DNA of 42,054 nt from Ruminococcus sp. (GCA_017517145.1 JAFXAJ010000120.1:1-42054); one strand, 5' to 3'. Positions 1 to 8,476 are shown, numbered from the stretch's first letter. Program-made: numbers and translations. The notes: a model not told the origin generated them from the letters alone.

Positions 1-1306
1 TAAGGATATTCCTGTTGTTCTCGGCGAATTCAGCGCTTCCAACTATGGAAACACAGAGGCTCGTGTAGAGTGGGCTAAGGCTTACATCTCACAGACTAAG
101 GAAATGGGTATTCCCTGTGTTCTTTGGGATAACAATGTAGAAAAGAACAACGGCGGTGAGGCTCATGGCTACATCAACAGAAGCAACCTCACATGGTACG
201 AGGGTTCTGAAACTGTTGTTGATACTATGATGGATGTTCTCAAGGACGATTCAATCGTATGGGGCAGCGGAAGAAAGTCTCCTACAATTGAGCATGATGA
301 TATTGATTCAGGTCTTATTGTAAGCGATGATACACATGAGCTTGACGCTTCTGTTAAGGACGGTAACTGCACTCCCGGTCTCAACGCTACATGGAAAGAG
401 CTTGAAAATGGCGATGTAGCTGTTCAGTATACAGGCGACCAGCCCGTTATCGCTGTAGTTGATGCTGACTGGCTCAACTGGACAGAAATAAAGGCTTACG
501 ACGACAAGGACGGTATTGCATACTACTCCGCTAAGCACATTGCAGCTGCATGGGGCGAGGACAAGGTAGACGAAATCGCTCACCTCTTTGTACGTACAAA
601 CAGCACAACAACTGTAACAAAGATTGCTATTATCGGCGAGGGCAAGGGCGAAATCGAAGCTCCCCCCGAGGATAAGACTAAGAAGTACAATGTAGATTTT
701 GCTAACAGAGGCGATTCAAATACACTTACTTTCACAATCGAGGGTAAGGCTGGTTCTACAACAAACGGCTGTGTAGGCTACATGGGCGATGAGTGGACAA
801 ATATTGAATGGGACGGTAAAATCGGCGACGACGGCAAGCTTAACGTAGAAGTTGACATCAGCACAATTCCTGCAAGCGTTACATCTGCACAGATTCAGAT
901 CTGGTGGTGTGATGACGAAAACGGCGAAATGACAGTATACAACTTCGGCGCAGCTCAGCCCGCAGTTACAACAACTGCTCCTGCTGTAACAACAACTACA
1001 ACTGAGCCTGCTGTAACAACAACTACTACAGTAATCACAACAACTCCCGGTCTTACAACAACTCCCAATCCTGCTGTAACAGCAAATATGTACGGTGACG
1101 CTAACTGCGACGGCAGAGTAACAATCGCAGACGCTACAACAATTCTTCAGTCACTTGGTAATGCAGACGAGTATACTCTCTCCGAGCAGGGTGCTGCAAA
1201 CGCTGACGTAAACGGCGAAACAGGTATCAGCGCTGATGATGCAGTTGTAATCCAGAAGATTGACGCAAAGCTTCTTGCATTAGCAGATCTTCCCCTTAAA
1301 AAGTAA
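1..1306 (+). CDS. Cellulosomal GH5 endoglucanase, C-terminal part (GH5 - two beta-rich modules - linker - dockerin)
   Basis: The gene is cut by the left edge; the reading frame is open from base 2 and no start is visible. The first codons read PVVLGEF, where the Glu at 26-28 fits the catalytic nucleophile of GH5 glucanases, followed by the GIPCVLWDNN stretch typical of the end of that barrel. After the catalytic domain come two beta-rich modules (about 300-645 and 685-950) that resemble carbohydrate-binding modules, though I cannot name their families. A Thr/Pro/Val-rich linker follows (about 955-1080). The C-terminus is a type I dockerin with two calcium loops, DANCDGRVTIAD and DVNGETGISADD. 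The enzyme is expected to be secreted and docked on a cellulosome scaffoldin to cut beta-1,4-glucans. A strong terminator follows directly. Confidence 0.9.
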   Translation, partial: KDIPVVLGEFSASNYGNTEARVEWAKAYISQTKEMGIPCVLWDNNVEKNNGGEAHGYINRSNLTWYEGSETVVDTMMDVLKDDSIVWGSGRKSPTIEHDDIDSGLIVSDDTHELDASVKDGNCTPGLNATWKELENGDVAVQYTGDQPVIAVVDADWLNWTEIKAYDDKDGIAYYSAKHIAAAWGEDKVDEIAHLFVRTNSTTTVTKIAIIGEGKGEIEAPPEDKTKKYNVDFANRGDSNTLTFTIEGKAGSTTNGCVGYMGDEWTNIEWDGKIGDDGKLNVEVDISTIPASVTSAQIQIWWCDDENGEMTVYNFGAAQPAVTTTAPAVTTTTTEPAVTTTTTVITTTPGLTTTPNPAVTANMYGDANCDGRVTIADATTILQSLGNADEYTLSEQGAANADVNGETGISADDAVVIQKIDAKLLALADLPLKK

Positions 1307-1313
1307 TAAATCA

Positions 1314-1346
1314 CAAAAGCCGAGGAATCACCCTCGGCTTTTGTTT
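1314..1346 (+). terminator. Rho-independent terminator of the cellulase gene
   Basis: A 12-bp perfect stem (1314-1325 with 1332-1343, core AAGCCGAGG) with a 6-base loop runs into a T-rich tail. It lies 8 bases after the cellulase stop codon. Confidence 0.9.
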
Positions 1347-1382
1347 ATAAGGGTTTCCCGTAAGTTAAATTTTCCAAAAGTA

Positions 1383-1411
1383 TTGATTTCTGCGGAAAAA
1401 ACTGATATAAT
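1383..1411 (+). promoter_or_regulatory. Vegetative promoter of the pheA-metH unit
   Basis: TTGATT (1383-1388), a 17-base spacer and TATAAT (1406-1411) with an extended -10 TGA directly before it. The pheA start codon lies about 30 bases downstream with GGAGG at 1434-1438. Confidence 0.75.
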
Positions 1412-1443
1412 ATAAAGTGTAAACAAGTTTATCGGAGGAATTT

Positions 1444-2553
1444 ATGGATTTACAGGAACTTCGCAATGGAATTGATGAAATAGACGAAAAGATTCTCTCG
1501 CTTTTTATGGAGCGAATGGAGCTCTGCAAGGGCGTTGCCGACTATAAAAAAGAGCATAATCTCCCCGTATTTCAGGGTGGCAGAGAACAGCAGGTCATTG
1601 ACCGCATAAAAAAGCTTACTAACGACAAAGAGCTTGAAGCAGGTACAGCCTCCCTCTTTATGTCGATTATGGATATAAGCAAGATTCTCCAGAATAAGAA
1701 AATCTACGCTGCAGCTGATACGGTTTATGACGTTCCCGATTTTTCAAAATCTTCCAGAGTCGGATGTCAGGGTACTTCAGGTGCTAATTCCGAAACGGCT
1801 GCAAAGCTTATTTTCGGCAATATACAGCCGATTTTCTATAAAACCTTTGAAGATGTTTTCGCCGCTGTTCAGTCAGGTGAAATTGACTATGGCGTTCTGC
1901 CTGTCCATAATTCAACGGCAGGTTCAGTCAGCAGCACTTATGACCTTATGGCGAAATACAGCGTTTACAAAGTGAAAGAGGTGTGCGTTGAGATAAACCA
2001 CTGCATAGCTTCAAAAAATGCGGAGTCCATTGAGGAGCTTACCACAGTTTATTCCCATCCACAGGCAATTTCACAGTGCTGTACATACCTTACCGCCCAC
2101 GGCATAAAAACTGCTGAATACGGAAATACCGCAACTGCTGCCGCTATGGCTGCGGAGAGCGATGAAAAAATCGGTGCTATCTGTTCCGTTGACTGCGCAA
2201 AACAGCTTGGACTGCATATTCTTGCTGAAAATGTGGCAGACTGTGAGCTGAACCGCACACGTTTTATATGTATATCACGTAATTTACAGATTTCCCCTGA
2301 TGCGGACGCTATTTCCGTTATGCTGAAAATTCCCGATACAGAGGGAAGCCTTTACCGCCTGCTGACGAAATTCTGCGTTAACGGCATGAATCTTCTCCGT
2401 ATCGAAAGCCGTCCCCTTAAAGACGGAAGCTTCAATGTAATGTTCTATCTTGATTTTGACGGTCATATTGACGAACCGAGAGTCAAGGCACTTATGAACG
2501 ATTTAACGGAAAATCTTGAGTATTTCAGATTTCTTGGTACATTCAAGAATTAA
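1444..2553 (+). CDS. pheA: Bifunctional chorismate mutase / prephenate dehydratase
   Basis: This is the P-protein of phenylalanine synthesis, converting chorismate to prephenate and then to phenylpyruvate in the cytoplasm. Residues 1-85 form an AroQ-type chorismate mutase (LRNGIDEIDEKILSLFMERM). Residues from about 103 to 280 form the prephenate dehydratase domain, with the NRTRF motif at 270-274 and a VLPVHNSTAGSV segment in place of the more usual PIENST form. A C-terminal ACT domain from about 290 carries ESRP at 321-324, the signature of phenylalanine feedback binding. The length of 369 residues is normal. The start is fixed by GGAGG six bases upstream. metH follows after 17 bases, so the two are probably co-transcribed. 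Confidence 0.93.
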   Translation: MDLQELRNGIDEIDEKILSLFMERMELCKGVADYKKEHNLPVFQGGREQQVIDRIKKLTNDKELEAGTASLFMSIMDISKILQNKKIYAAADTVYDVPDFSKSSRVGCQGTSGANSETAAKLIFGNIQPIFYKTFEDVFAAVQSGEIDYGVLPVHNSTAGSVSSTYDLMAKYSVYKVKEVCVEINHCIASKNAESIEELTTVYSHPQAISQCCTYLTAHGIKTAEYGNTATAAAMAAESDEKIGAICSVDCAKQLGLHILAENVADCELNRTRFICISRNLQISPDADAISVMLKIPDTEGSLYRLLTKFCVNGMNLLRIESRPLKDGSFNVMFYLDFDGHIDEPRVKALMNDLTENLEYFRFLGTFKN

Positions 2554-2570
2554 TCAATAGGTGAACAACT

Positions 2571-4937
2571 ATGAATGATAAATTTTTTAACCTGCTTGAC
2601 AGCCGCAGTTTTGTTTTTCTTGACGGCGGTTTGGGCACAATGATACAATCAGTAGGTATTGAAACGGGACACACTCCCGAACTGCTGAATATTACAAATC
2701 CCGAAGCTATTATAAATATCCACAGACAATATGTGGAAAGCGGCTCTGATATATTCTGCGCAAATACATTTGGTGCAAACAGCTATAAGCTGAAAAACAG
2801 CGGGTATACCGTTGCGGAGGTAGTATCGGCAGGTATTGCCAACGCTAAAAAAGCCGCCTCGGGACAGGCTCTTGTAGCTCTTGATATAGGCCCTGTCGGT
2901 CAGCTTTTAGAGCCGTCAGGCACTCTCACCTTTGAGGAAGCTTATGAAATACATAAAGAGACAATCCTTGCAGGGTCTGACGCTGATGTTATTATAATCG
3001 AGACTATGACCGACTTATACGAGGTCAAGGCGGCTGTCCTTGCTGCAAAGGAAAATTCCGACAAGCCTGTACTTGTTACCATGACTTATGAGGAGAATAT
3101 GCGTACATTCACAGGAGTATCACCGGAATGTGCGGCGGCTGTTTTAGAGGGACTTGGAGTTGACGCAATCGGCGTGAACTGCTCCCTTGGTCCCGTGGAG
3201 CTTTATCCCGTACTGGAAAAGCTTTGCAGCTGTACAACTCTCCCTGTCATAGCAAAACCAAATGCAGGACTGCCTGACCCTGTTACAAATCAGTTTAATA
3301 TAACTCCCGAAGAATTTGCGGAAAGCGCTGTAAAGCTTGCTGAACTGGGAGTTAAGATATTCGGAGGCTGCTGCGGTACAACTCCTGAGCATATTTCCGC
3401 TGTGGTAAATGCTCTTGAGGATATGGAATATACGCCCCATGAGGTTGAAAGAAAATCTGTTGTATGTTCCGCTGTTAATTTTGTTGAAATAAATCAGCCG
3501 AGAGTTATCGGCGAGCGTATAAATCCCACAGGAAAAAAACGCTTCAAACAGGCACTTGCTGAGCATGACATTGACTACATTCTCGGTCAGGCTATCGAGC
3601 AGATTCATGCAGGTGCGGAGATTCTCGATGTCAACGTTGGTTCGCCCGAAATTGACGAAGTTGAAATGATGAAAACCGTTGTCAAGGCTATTCAGGGAGT
3701 ATGCGATGCCCCCCTACAGCTTGACTCAACCCGTCCCGATGTCCTTGAAGCAGGACTGAGAGTGTACAACGGCAAGCCTATTGTCAATTCCGTAAATGCG
3801 GAAGATGAGTCGCTGGAAACCATTCTTCCTCTTGTAAAAAAATACGGTGCGGCAGTTGTGGGACTTACCCTTGACAAGGACGGAATCCCCAAAACAGCCG
3901 ATGGACGTTTTAAACTGGCGGAGAAAATTTTCAACAAAGCCATAGAATACGGAATACCCAAAGAGGATATTTTCATCGACTGCCTGACGCTTACGGCGTC
4001 AGCCGAGCAGGAAGCTGCAATGGTAACTCTTGAAGCGCTCAGCCGTGTTAAAAAGGAATTGGGACTTAAAACAGTTCTGGGTGTTTCAAACATTTCATTC
4101 GGACTGCCAAACCGTGAGACAATCACACGGACATTTCTTACAATGGCACTGCACAGCGGACTTGACCTGCCCATTATAAATCCGAACATTGACACGATTA
4201 TCGGAGCAGTACGGGCATATCGTCTCCTTGCCTGCTATGACAAGAATTCAGCTGATTTCATTTCTGTTTACGGACAGGAAACAGCTGCTCCAAAAGCTGT
4301 GACAGCTGAGGCAGGTGTTCCTGATGTGAAATATGCCGTAGAAAACGGACTTAAAGCCGATGCAGTAAAGGCAGTAAATGAACTGCTGAAAAGCTGTTCA
4401 CCTATGGATATAATAAATGATTCTCTTATACCTGCTCTTGATACAGTAGGCGGAAAATTTGAAAAGGGAACTATTTTCCTGCCGCAGCTTATCATGTCCG
4501 CAGAAGCAGCACAGGCTTGCTTTGAGGTTATTAAGGGAGTTCTTGCGGTATCGGGGGATGATACCGTATCAAAGGGAAAAATCGTTCTTGCAACGGTTCA
4601 TGGAGATATACACGATATAGGAAAGAATATAGTAAAAGTACTTCTGGAAAGCTACGGATTTACAGTAATAGACTTAGGAAAGGATGTACCGCCGGAGGTT
4701 GTAGTATCTACGGCGATTGAACATGAAGTAAAGCTGGTGGGACTGTCAGCTCTCATGACGACAACTCTCGGAGCAATGAAAAAAACAATTTCCCTGCTGA
4801 ACGAGAGATGCCCTGAATGTAAAACCATGGTAGGAGGAGCAGTTCTCACCGAAAGTTATGCAGAAAGGATTAAAGCCGATTTTTATGCCAGAGACGCTAA
4901 GCAGTCGGTGGATATTGCGGCTTCGCTGTTTCATTGA
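2571..4937 (+). CDS. metH: Cobalamin-dependent methionine synthase lacking the reactivation domain
   Basis: The enzyme transfers a methyl group from methyltetrahydrofolate to homocysteine through bound B12. Residues 1-290 are the homocysteine-binding barrel, with the zinc ligands Cys204 (GVNCSLGP) and Cys267-Cys268 (GGCCGTTPEH). The pterin-binding barrel starts at GERINPTG (314). The B12 cap and Rossmann modules occupy about 590-788; DIHDIG at 679-684 contains His681, the cobalt ligand. At 788 residues it lacks the roughly 330-residue C-terminal AdoMet reactivation domain of the E. coli enzyme, as is common in Firmicutes, so a separate reactivation factor is expected elsewhere. I see no B12 riboswitch before it. 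A small membrane protein gene follows after 17 bases. Confidence 0.93.
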   Translation: MNDKFFNLLDSRSFVFLDGGLGTMIQSVGIETGHTPELLNITNPEAIINIHRQYVESGSDIFCANTFGANSYKLKNSGYTVAEVVSAGIANAKKAASGQALVALDIGPVGQLLEPSGTLTFEEAYEIHKETILAGSDADVIIIETMTDLYEVKAAVLAAKENSDKPVLVTMTYEENMRTFTGVSPECAAAVLEGLGVDAIGVNCSLGPVELYPVLEKLCSCTTLPVIAKPNAGLPDPVTNQFNITPEEFAESAVKLAELGVKIFGGCCGTTPEHISAVVNALEDMEYTPHEVERKSVVCSAVNFVEINQPRVIGERINPTGKKRFKQALAEHDIDYILGQAIEQIHAGAEILDVNVGSPEIDEVEMMKTVVKAIQGVCDAPLQLDSTRPDVLEAGLRVYNGKPIVNSVNAEDESLETILPLVKKYGAAVVGLTLDKDGIPKTADGRFKLAEKIFNKAIEYGIPKEDIFIDCLTLTASAEQEAAMVTLEALSRVKKELGLKTVLGVSNISFGLPNRETITRTFLTMALHSGLDLPIINPNIDTIIGAVRAYRLLACYDKNSADFISVYGQETAAPKAVTAEAGVPDVKYAVENGLKADAVKAVNELLKSCSPMDIINDSLIPALDTVGGKFEKGTIFLPQLIMSAEAAQACFEVIKGVLAVSGDDTVSKGKIVLATVHGDIHDIGKNIVKVLLESYGFTVIDLGKDVPPEVVVSTAIEHEVKLVGLSALMTTTLGAMKKTISLLNERCPECKTMVGGAVLTESYAERIKADFYARDAKQSVDIAASLFH

Positions 4938-4954
4938 TTTACGGGGGTGATTCA

Positions 4955-5248
4955 ATGCCGAATTGTGTTGATTCAATAGGTTTTATAGTAGTAGTACTGG
5001 GAATAGTGCTGGCTATGTGGATTCTTTTCGGGGAGACTCCGGAAAAACCCAAGCCTGAGCCTAAAGACGATCCGCCTAAGGAGCGTCAGCGTGAGCTTGC
5101 CATTCAGATGCTGAAAGGAGATAAATCTCCTGAGCAGATTGAAGAAGAATACGGATACGACATTGAACACATAAAACAATGGAAAATGGATTTCATCAAA
5201 GAGGCGCAGGATGACCGCCGTCTCAGAGATGCACTGGGAATAGACTAA
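4955..5248 (+). CDS. Small membrane-anchored protein with a helix-turn-helix-like C-terminus
   Basis: I chose ATG 4955 over the in-frame TTG at 4934 because GGGGGTGA lies just upstream of it; this gives 97 residues. One hydrophobic segment (about residues 7-26) is followed by a Pro/Lys/Glu-rich linker. A short helical unit around KSPEQIEEEYGYDIEHIKQW then resembles the helix-turn-helix found in many small regulators and transposase N-termini. The protein is probably anchored in the membrane with this part in the cytoplasm. It sits 17 bases after metH and before a strong terminator, so it is the last gene of the pheA-metH unit. I do not recognise the family and assign no function. Confidence 0.7.
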   Translation: MPNCVDSIGFIVVVLGIVLAMWILFGETPEKPKPEPKDDPPKERQRELAIQMLKGDKSPEQIEEEYGYDIEHIKQWKMDFIKEAQDDRRLRDALGID

Positions 5249-5255
5249 AAACATA

Positions 5256-5286
5256 GGACGCTCCGTAAACCAGAGCGTCCTTTTAG
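5256..5286 (+). terminator. Terminator between convergent units (metH unit and ABC exporter)
   Basis: An 8-bp stem GGACGCTC/GAGCGTCC (5256-5263, 5273-5280) is followed by TTTT on the plus strand. On the minus strand a T-run lies four bases beyond the stem, so it probably serves both converging transcripts. Confidence 0.8.
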
Positions 5287-5290
5287 TGTA

Positions 5291-6631
5291 TTATTCTGAT
5301 TTTTCCTTTTTTGCAGACTTCTTATATCTTGACTTCTGTCCGAAATTAAGAGATACCGTCAGCATCTTATCAGACTTGAACAGACGAAGCGCAAAGAACA
5401 TACATACACCAAATACTACAACCTGATATGCAAGTCCTATGAAGAATATCGTTGTATTGCCGAACATCAGATTGGGTATTGCCGAGAATGTGTGTGTGAA
5501 GGGTATAGCATACACAAATATGCGTACTGCTATGGGAAGCGTATTAATATCCGCCAGCATGGAAATCATGTAAGGTATCATTGCTCCGAACATGAGAGGC
5601 ATAATCATTGTCTGCGTCTGCTTTGCATCACTTACAAGTGAACCAAGAATCAGCGACAGTGACAGGCATATCATTATTGTGAGGAACAGCTGAATTCCCA
5701 CAAGTACATAATCCCCTGCACTGAGAGAAAGTCCGAGCTTTTCAAGAGCTTCATCAACAGGCATAATCTGTGCTGCTGCGGTATTTGCTATGCCGGCAGT
5801 TGCATCCTGTGTTGCCCCCGACATCATTGAGGAGAATCCGAACATGAAGCACACTGCCTGAAGCATTGCAACTATAGTTGCAGCAAGCATTTTTGAACCG
5901 AGAACAGCTGTTCTGGACACAGGCGCAGAGAGCAGTGTTTCAAGAGTTTTGTCAATCTTTTCGTTGGAAATTCCACTCATGAGTCCCTGAGATGTCATCA
6001 TTATCAGCACGAAAACGATAATAGGAAGAATCATATTCTGCATCATGACCTTGCTCATTACCATATCAGAGGAAACCTCTGCGGATTCAGTGCTTACTAC
6101 CGTATGGGATACTACCTCTACAGGCGCATCAATAAGCTGCATATCTTCGGGGGTAAGTCCTGCATTTGCTGCAAAAACCTCGGAAACACACCTGTTTATG
6201 AGAGTTTCCGCACCGCTGTTGGTATTGGTGATATTCGACATCATTGCAGCAGACTTCATTCTTGCTATACTTATGATTTCAGGGGATTCACCCTTTTCAA
6301 CCGCCTCGGAAAATCCTTCGGGAATTATAATAAGACAGTCTTTTTCAGCATTTTCAAGCAACTGTGCATAATCCTCGGAATCGTCCGTAACTTCGTCAAC
6401 CTTTGAACCGTAGCTGCGGAGTTTTTCAATCATATCCGCAGTAAATTCAGTTTTATCCCTGTCGCAGAGAGTGATTTTATATTCCTGCTCTACGGCTTCC
6501 TCAATAGTATTTGTCATAACATTTCCCATAATCATGAGAAGTCCCATAGCTACCACAAGACTGATGATAGTCTGCATATTGAGCAGCTCGGCAAGTTCTT
6601 TTTTAAGCAGATTAAAGAATTTCATTGCCAT
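5291..6631 (-). CDS. ABC-2 type transporter permease (NatB-like)
   Basis: A 446-residue permease with a first membrane helix near residues 18-40 and a large extracytoplasmic segment (about 45-190). Five or six more helices follow from about 195 to 420, and the tail is basic (RYKKSAKKEK). This is the layout of NatB/YhaP-type ABC-2 exporters, which pump out sodium, antibiotics or peptides in partner systems. Its start overlaps the end of the ATPase gene by 20 bases, so translation is probably coupled and the two form one exporter. The substrate cannot be read from sequence. The sdpRI pair directly upstream makes peptide or envelope stress a possible context, but this is inference. Confidence 0.85.
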   Translation of the reverse strand: MAMKFFNLLKKELAELLNMQTIISLVVAMGLLMIMGNVMTNTIEEAVEQEYKITLCDRDKTEFTADMIEKLRSYGSKVDEVTDDSEDYAQLLENAEKDCLIIIPEGFSEAVEKGESPEIISIARMKSAAMMSNITNTNSGAETLINRCVSEVFAANAGLTPEDMQLIDAPVEVVSHTVVSTESAEVSSDMVMSKVMMQNMILPIIVFVLIMMTSQGLMSGISNEKIDKTLETLLSAPVSRTAVLGSKMLAATIVAMLQAVCFMFGFSSMMSGATQDATAGIANTAAAQIMPVDEALEKLGLSLSAGDYVLVGIQLFLTIMICLSLSLILGSLVSDAKQTQTMIMPLMFGAMIPYMISMLADINTLPIAVRIFVYAIPFTHTFSAIPNLMFGNTTIFFIGLAYQVVVFGVCMFFALRLFKSDKMLTVSLNFGQKSRYKKSAKKEKSE

Positions 6632-7352
6632 TCACCACCCTTTCAAATACTTCTTCAAGGTTTGCCGCATTATAGCGTTTTTTCAGCTCATCGGCTGTAC
6701 CTGTAACGTGGAGCTTTCCCTTGGAAATAATGCCCACACGGTCGGAAACAAACTCGATTTCAAGCATATTATGGGAACTAATAAGGAAAGACATTCCCTC
6801 CTCGGCTGCCAGTTTCTTAATCATCTTGCGGATTTCGATAGCGTTGAGAACATCAAGTCCGCTGGTAGGCTCGTCAAGAATCGCAAGAGCAGGCTTTGTC
6901 ATTACCGCACGTGAAAGCAGCAGCTTACGTATCATACCACGGCTGTATGAACCGATTTTATCTTTTAATCTGTCCCCCAGACCGCACATTTCCTTAGCTC
7001 TGTCAACATAGCCGTTGATTGTGTCAATATCCGTTGAAAACAGCCCTGCCATAAAACGCAGATATTTCTCACCTGTCATATTCTTATATGCACCTGCTTC
7101 ATCGGGAAGATATGTAATGCACTGACGTACTTTTTCAGGCTCTTTATTAACGCTGTAACCATTGACAACCGCATCTCCGTCCGTAGGTATAAGCAGAGTT
7201 GAAATCATACGTATTGTTGTAGTTTTTCCGGCTCCGTTAGGACCGATAAGAGCGAATATTTCGCCTTTGCCGATGTCGAAGGTAACTTTATTTGCAGCCA
7301 GCACTTTAGTGTACTGCTTTGAAAGTCCCTTGACTTCAAGAACTTTTTCCAT
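6612..7352 (-). CDS. ABC transporter ATP-binding protein (NatA-like)
   Basis: A 246-residue ATPase. Walker A is GPNGAGKTT (37-45), the signature loop is the divergent YSRGM, Walker B reads LAILDEPTSGLD and the switch histidine lies in SSHN. I place the start at 7352 rather than the longer in-frame 7376 because GAAAGGGA lies at the right distance before 7352. It pairs with the permease gene downstream, which it overlaps. The missing LSGGQ consensus is usual for the exporter ATPases of the NatA/CcmA group. The unit has its own strong promoter at 7400-7428. Confidence 0.9.
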   Translation of the reverse strand: MEKVLEVKGLSKQYTKVLAANKVTFDIGKGEIFALIGPNGAGKTTTIRMISTLLIPTDGDAVVNGYSVNKEPEKVRQCITYLPDEAGAYKNMTGEKYLRFMAGLFSTDIDTINGYVDRAKEMCGLGDRLKDKIGSYSRGMIRKLLLSRAVMTKPALAILDEPTSGLDVLNAIEIRKMIKKLAAEEGMSFLISSHNMLEIEFVSDRVGIISKGKLHVTGTADELKKRYNAANLEEVFERVVNGNEIL

Positions 7353-7399
7353 AAAAATTTTCCCTTTCAATATCATTTACAGATTAAAACTGCAAATTA

Positions 7400-7428
7400 A
7401 TTATACCACATTATGAAAATTATGTCAA
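7400..7428 (-). promoter_or_regulatory. Strong vegetative promoter of the ABC exporter pair
   Basis: Read on the minus strand: TTGACA (7423-7428), 17-base spacer, extended TGG and TATAAT (7400-7405). It lies just beyond the sdpI stop codon, separating the exporter from the sdpRI unit. Confidence 0.85.
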
Positions 7429-7433
7429 TAATT

Positions 7434-8051
7434 TTATTTTACAGCAAAGGAATAAACAACAGGAATCATTACAACAACGGTCATTAAAATCAAGGCAGGA
7501 ATATACATACCAAGCAGGAAAAAGGGCAGAAGTGCAATTCCGCCGATTGTCCAGACAAAGCCTGCAAAACGATGTGTCTTGTCCCATATTCTTTCATCTG
7601 AAAGGGTACGGGGCGTTTTTATTCCAAGGAATTTGTTCTGTCTTGTTTTAGGCATATAATTGCCGATTACAATTAGAAAAGCAGAAATAAGAAGTCCTGC
7701 AACAGCTCCGATATTCGTGAGCTTTTCAAGTGCATAGAGAATTATAATACCCTCCATTACAAAAGCAAGCACAGGTATAATAAAACGCACCATTGTGTTT
7801 GCTTTTCTGCTGTTTTCCGTGCGTTTGTCGGTACTTGTAATCAGACAGCAGACAATTTCCATAACTGCCAGCACAACGGGCAATACCACAATTGCCGCCA
7901 GTTTCGGCATATAGCTATCAGGCTCATTTGAGATATTAAAGTGAGTTGCAACTTTTTCGGGCAGTTTATTGTATACCACAAATCCGGGAATTACTGCGCA
8001 GAGTGTGAGAACTGCTGCGAATATATCTGTTTTAGTTAACATCTTTTTCAT
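7434..8051 (-). CDS. sdpI: SdpI-family integral membrane protein (DUF1648 plus SdpI domain)
   Basis: A 205-residue protein with about six membrane helices. The N-terminus contains the DUF1648-type segment LPEKVATHFNISNEPDSY. The C-terminal half has the SdpI hallmarks NYMPKTRQNKFLGIKTPRTL and WDKTHRFAG. In Bacillus subtilis SdpI protects against the SdpC toxin and holds the repressor SdpR at the membrane when toxin is present. Here the gene overlaps the ArsR-type gene upstream by 20 bases, the same sdpR-sdpI pairing. No sdpABC toxin genes occur in the window, so it could guard against foreign toxins or sense something else. The gene symbol reflects family membership, not proven immunity. Confidence 0.85.
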   Translation of the reverse strand: MKKMLTKTDIFAAVLTLCAVIPGFVVYNKLPEKVATHFNISNEPDSYMPKLAAIVVLPVVLAVMEIVCCLITSTDKRTENSRKANTMVRFIIPVLAFVMEGIIILYALEKLTNIGAVAGLLISAFLIVIGNYMPKTRQNKFLGIKTPRTLSDERIWDKTHRFAGFVWTIGGIALLPFFLLGMYIPALILMTVVVMIPVVYSFAVK

Positions 8052-8346
8052 GATTATCCTCCAATTCTTCCCCTTTGCTGTCTGAATGAGATATGAACTG
8101 TGCCGTCCACATCATTATTTCTTCAAACACCGAGGTATTAAGCGTGTAATAGATAAAATTTTTTTCTCTTGTTTCATATACAAGTTCTGCATTTTTAAGC
8201 TGTTTCAGATGATATGAAACTGTTGCCCCTGTCATATCAAATTGAGATGCTATCTCCCCTGCGGATTTTCTTCCGCTTCGGAGCATTGCGAGAATTTCTC
8301 TCCTTACAGGGTCTGACAAGGCTTTGAATGTTTCAGGAAAACCCAT
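8032..8346 (-). CDS. sdpR: ArsR-family autorepressor, SdpR type
   Basis: A 104-residue winged-helix regulator. The segment FKALSDPVRREILAMLRSG begins the fold, and the recognition helix is in DMTGATVSYHLKQLKNAELV. No metal-binding ELCVC motif is present, which fits the SdpR type rather than the metal sensors. ATG 8346 is chosen because GAGGGGG lies just before it; the in-frame GTG at 8361 sits upstream of that ribosome site. The gene overlaps sdpI. Three copies of a 22-bp palindrome around its promoter are the likely binding sites, giving autoregulation of the pair. Confidence 0.88.
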   Translation of the reverse strand: MGFPETFKALSDPVRREILAMLRSGRKSAGEIASQFDMTGATVSYHLKQLKNAELVYETREKNFIYYTLNTSVFEEIMMWTAQFISHSDSKGEELEDNHEKDVN

Positions 8347-8380
8347 AAAATACCCCCTCACAATGTTTTTCAGTACGTAC

Positions 8381-8418
8381 TATTTAGAAAAAGTTCTATT
8401 TAGAATTTTTTCTAAATA
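8381..8418 (-). promoter_or_regulatory. Two overlapping palindromic operators downstream of the sdpRI -10 box
   Basis: A perfect 9-bp inverted repeat TATTTAGAA-4-TTCTAAATA spans 8397-8418. A second, imperfect copy (right arm TTCTATTTA) spans 8381-8402, 16 bases away and sharing bases with the first. They cover the expected transcription start, so binding there should block transcription. Confidence 0.75.
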
Positions 8419-8419
8419 T

Positions 8420-8448
8420 ATAATATCACATTATTCTCAATTTGTCAA
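8420..8448 (-). promoter_or_regulatory. Promoter of sdpRI
   Basis: On the minus strand TTGACA (8443-8448), 17-base spacer and TATTAT (8420-8425) with an extended TGA. It is flanked on both sides by the palindromic operators. Confidence 0.8.
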
Positions 8449-8452
8449 GAGG

Positions 8453-8474
8453 TATTTAGAATTTTTTTTAAATA
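8453..8474 (-). promoter_or_regulatory. Third palindromic operator, upstream of the sdpRI -35 box
   Basis: TATTTAGAA (8453-8461), 4 T bases, TTTTAAATA (8466-8474): the same 22-bp element with one mismatch in the right arm. It lies just upstream of the -35 hexamer. Confidence 0.65.
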
Positions 8475-8476
8475 AC

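Noticed and set aside
2554..2570. B12 riboswitch before metH
   Set aside because: Only 17 bases separate pheA and metH, and nothing resembling a B12 box is present before pheA either.
3144..3608. Open frame of 154 codons opposite metH
   Set aside because: It lies fully inside the well-conserved metH gene, has no ribosome site and shows no recognisable protein features.
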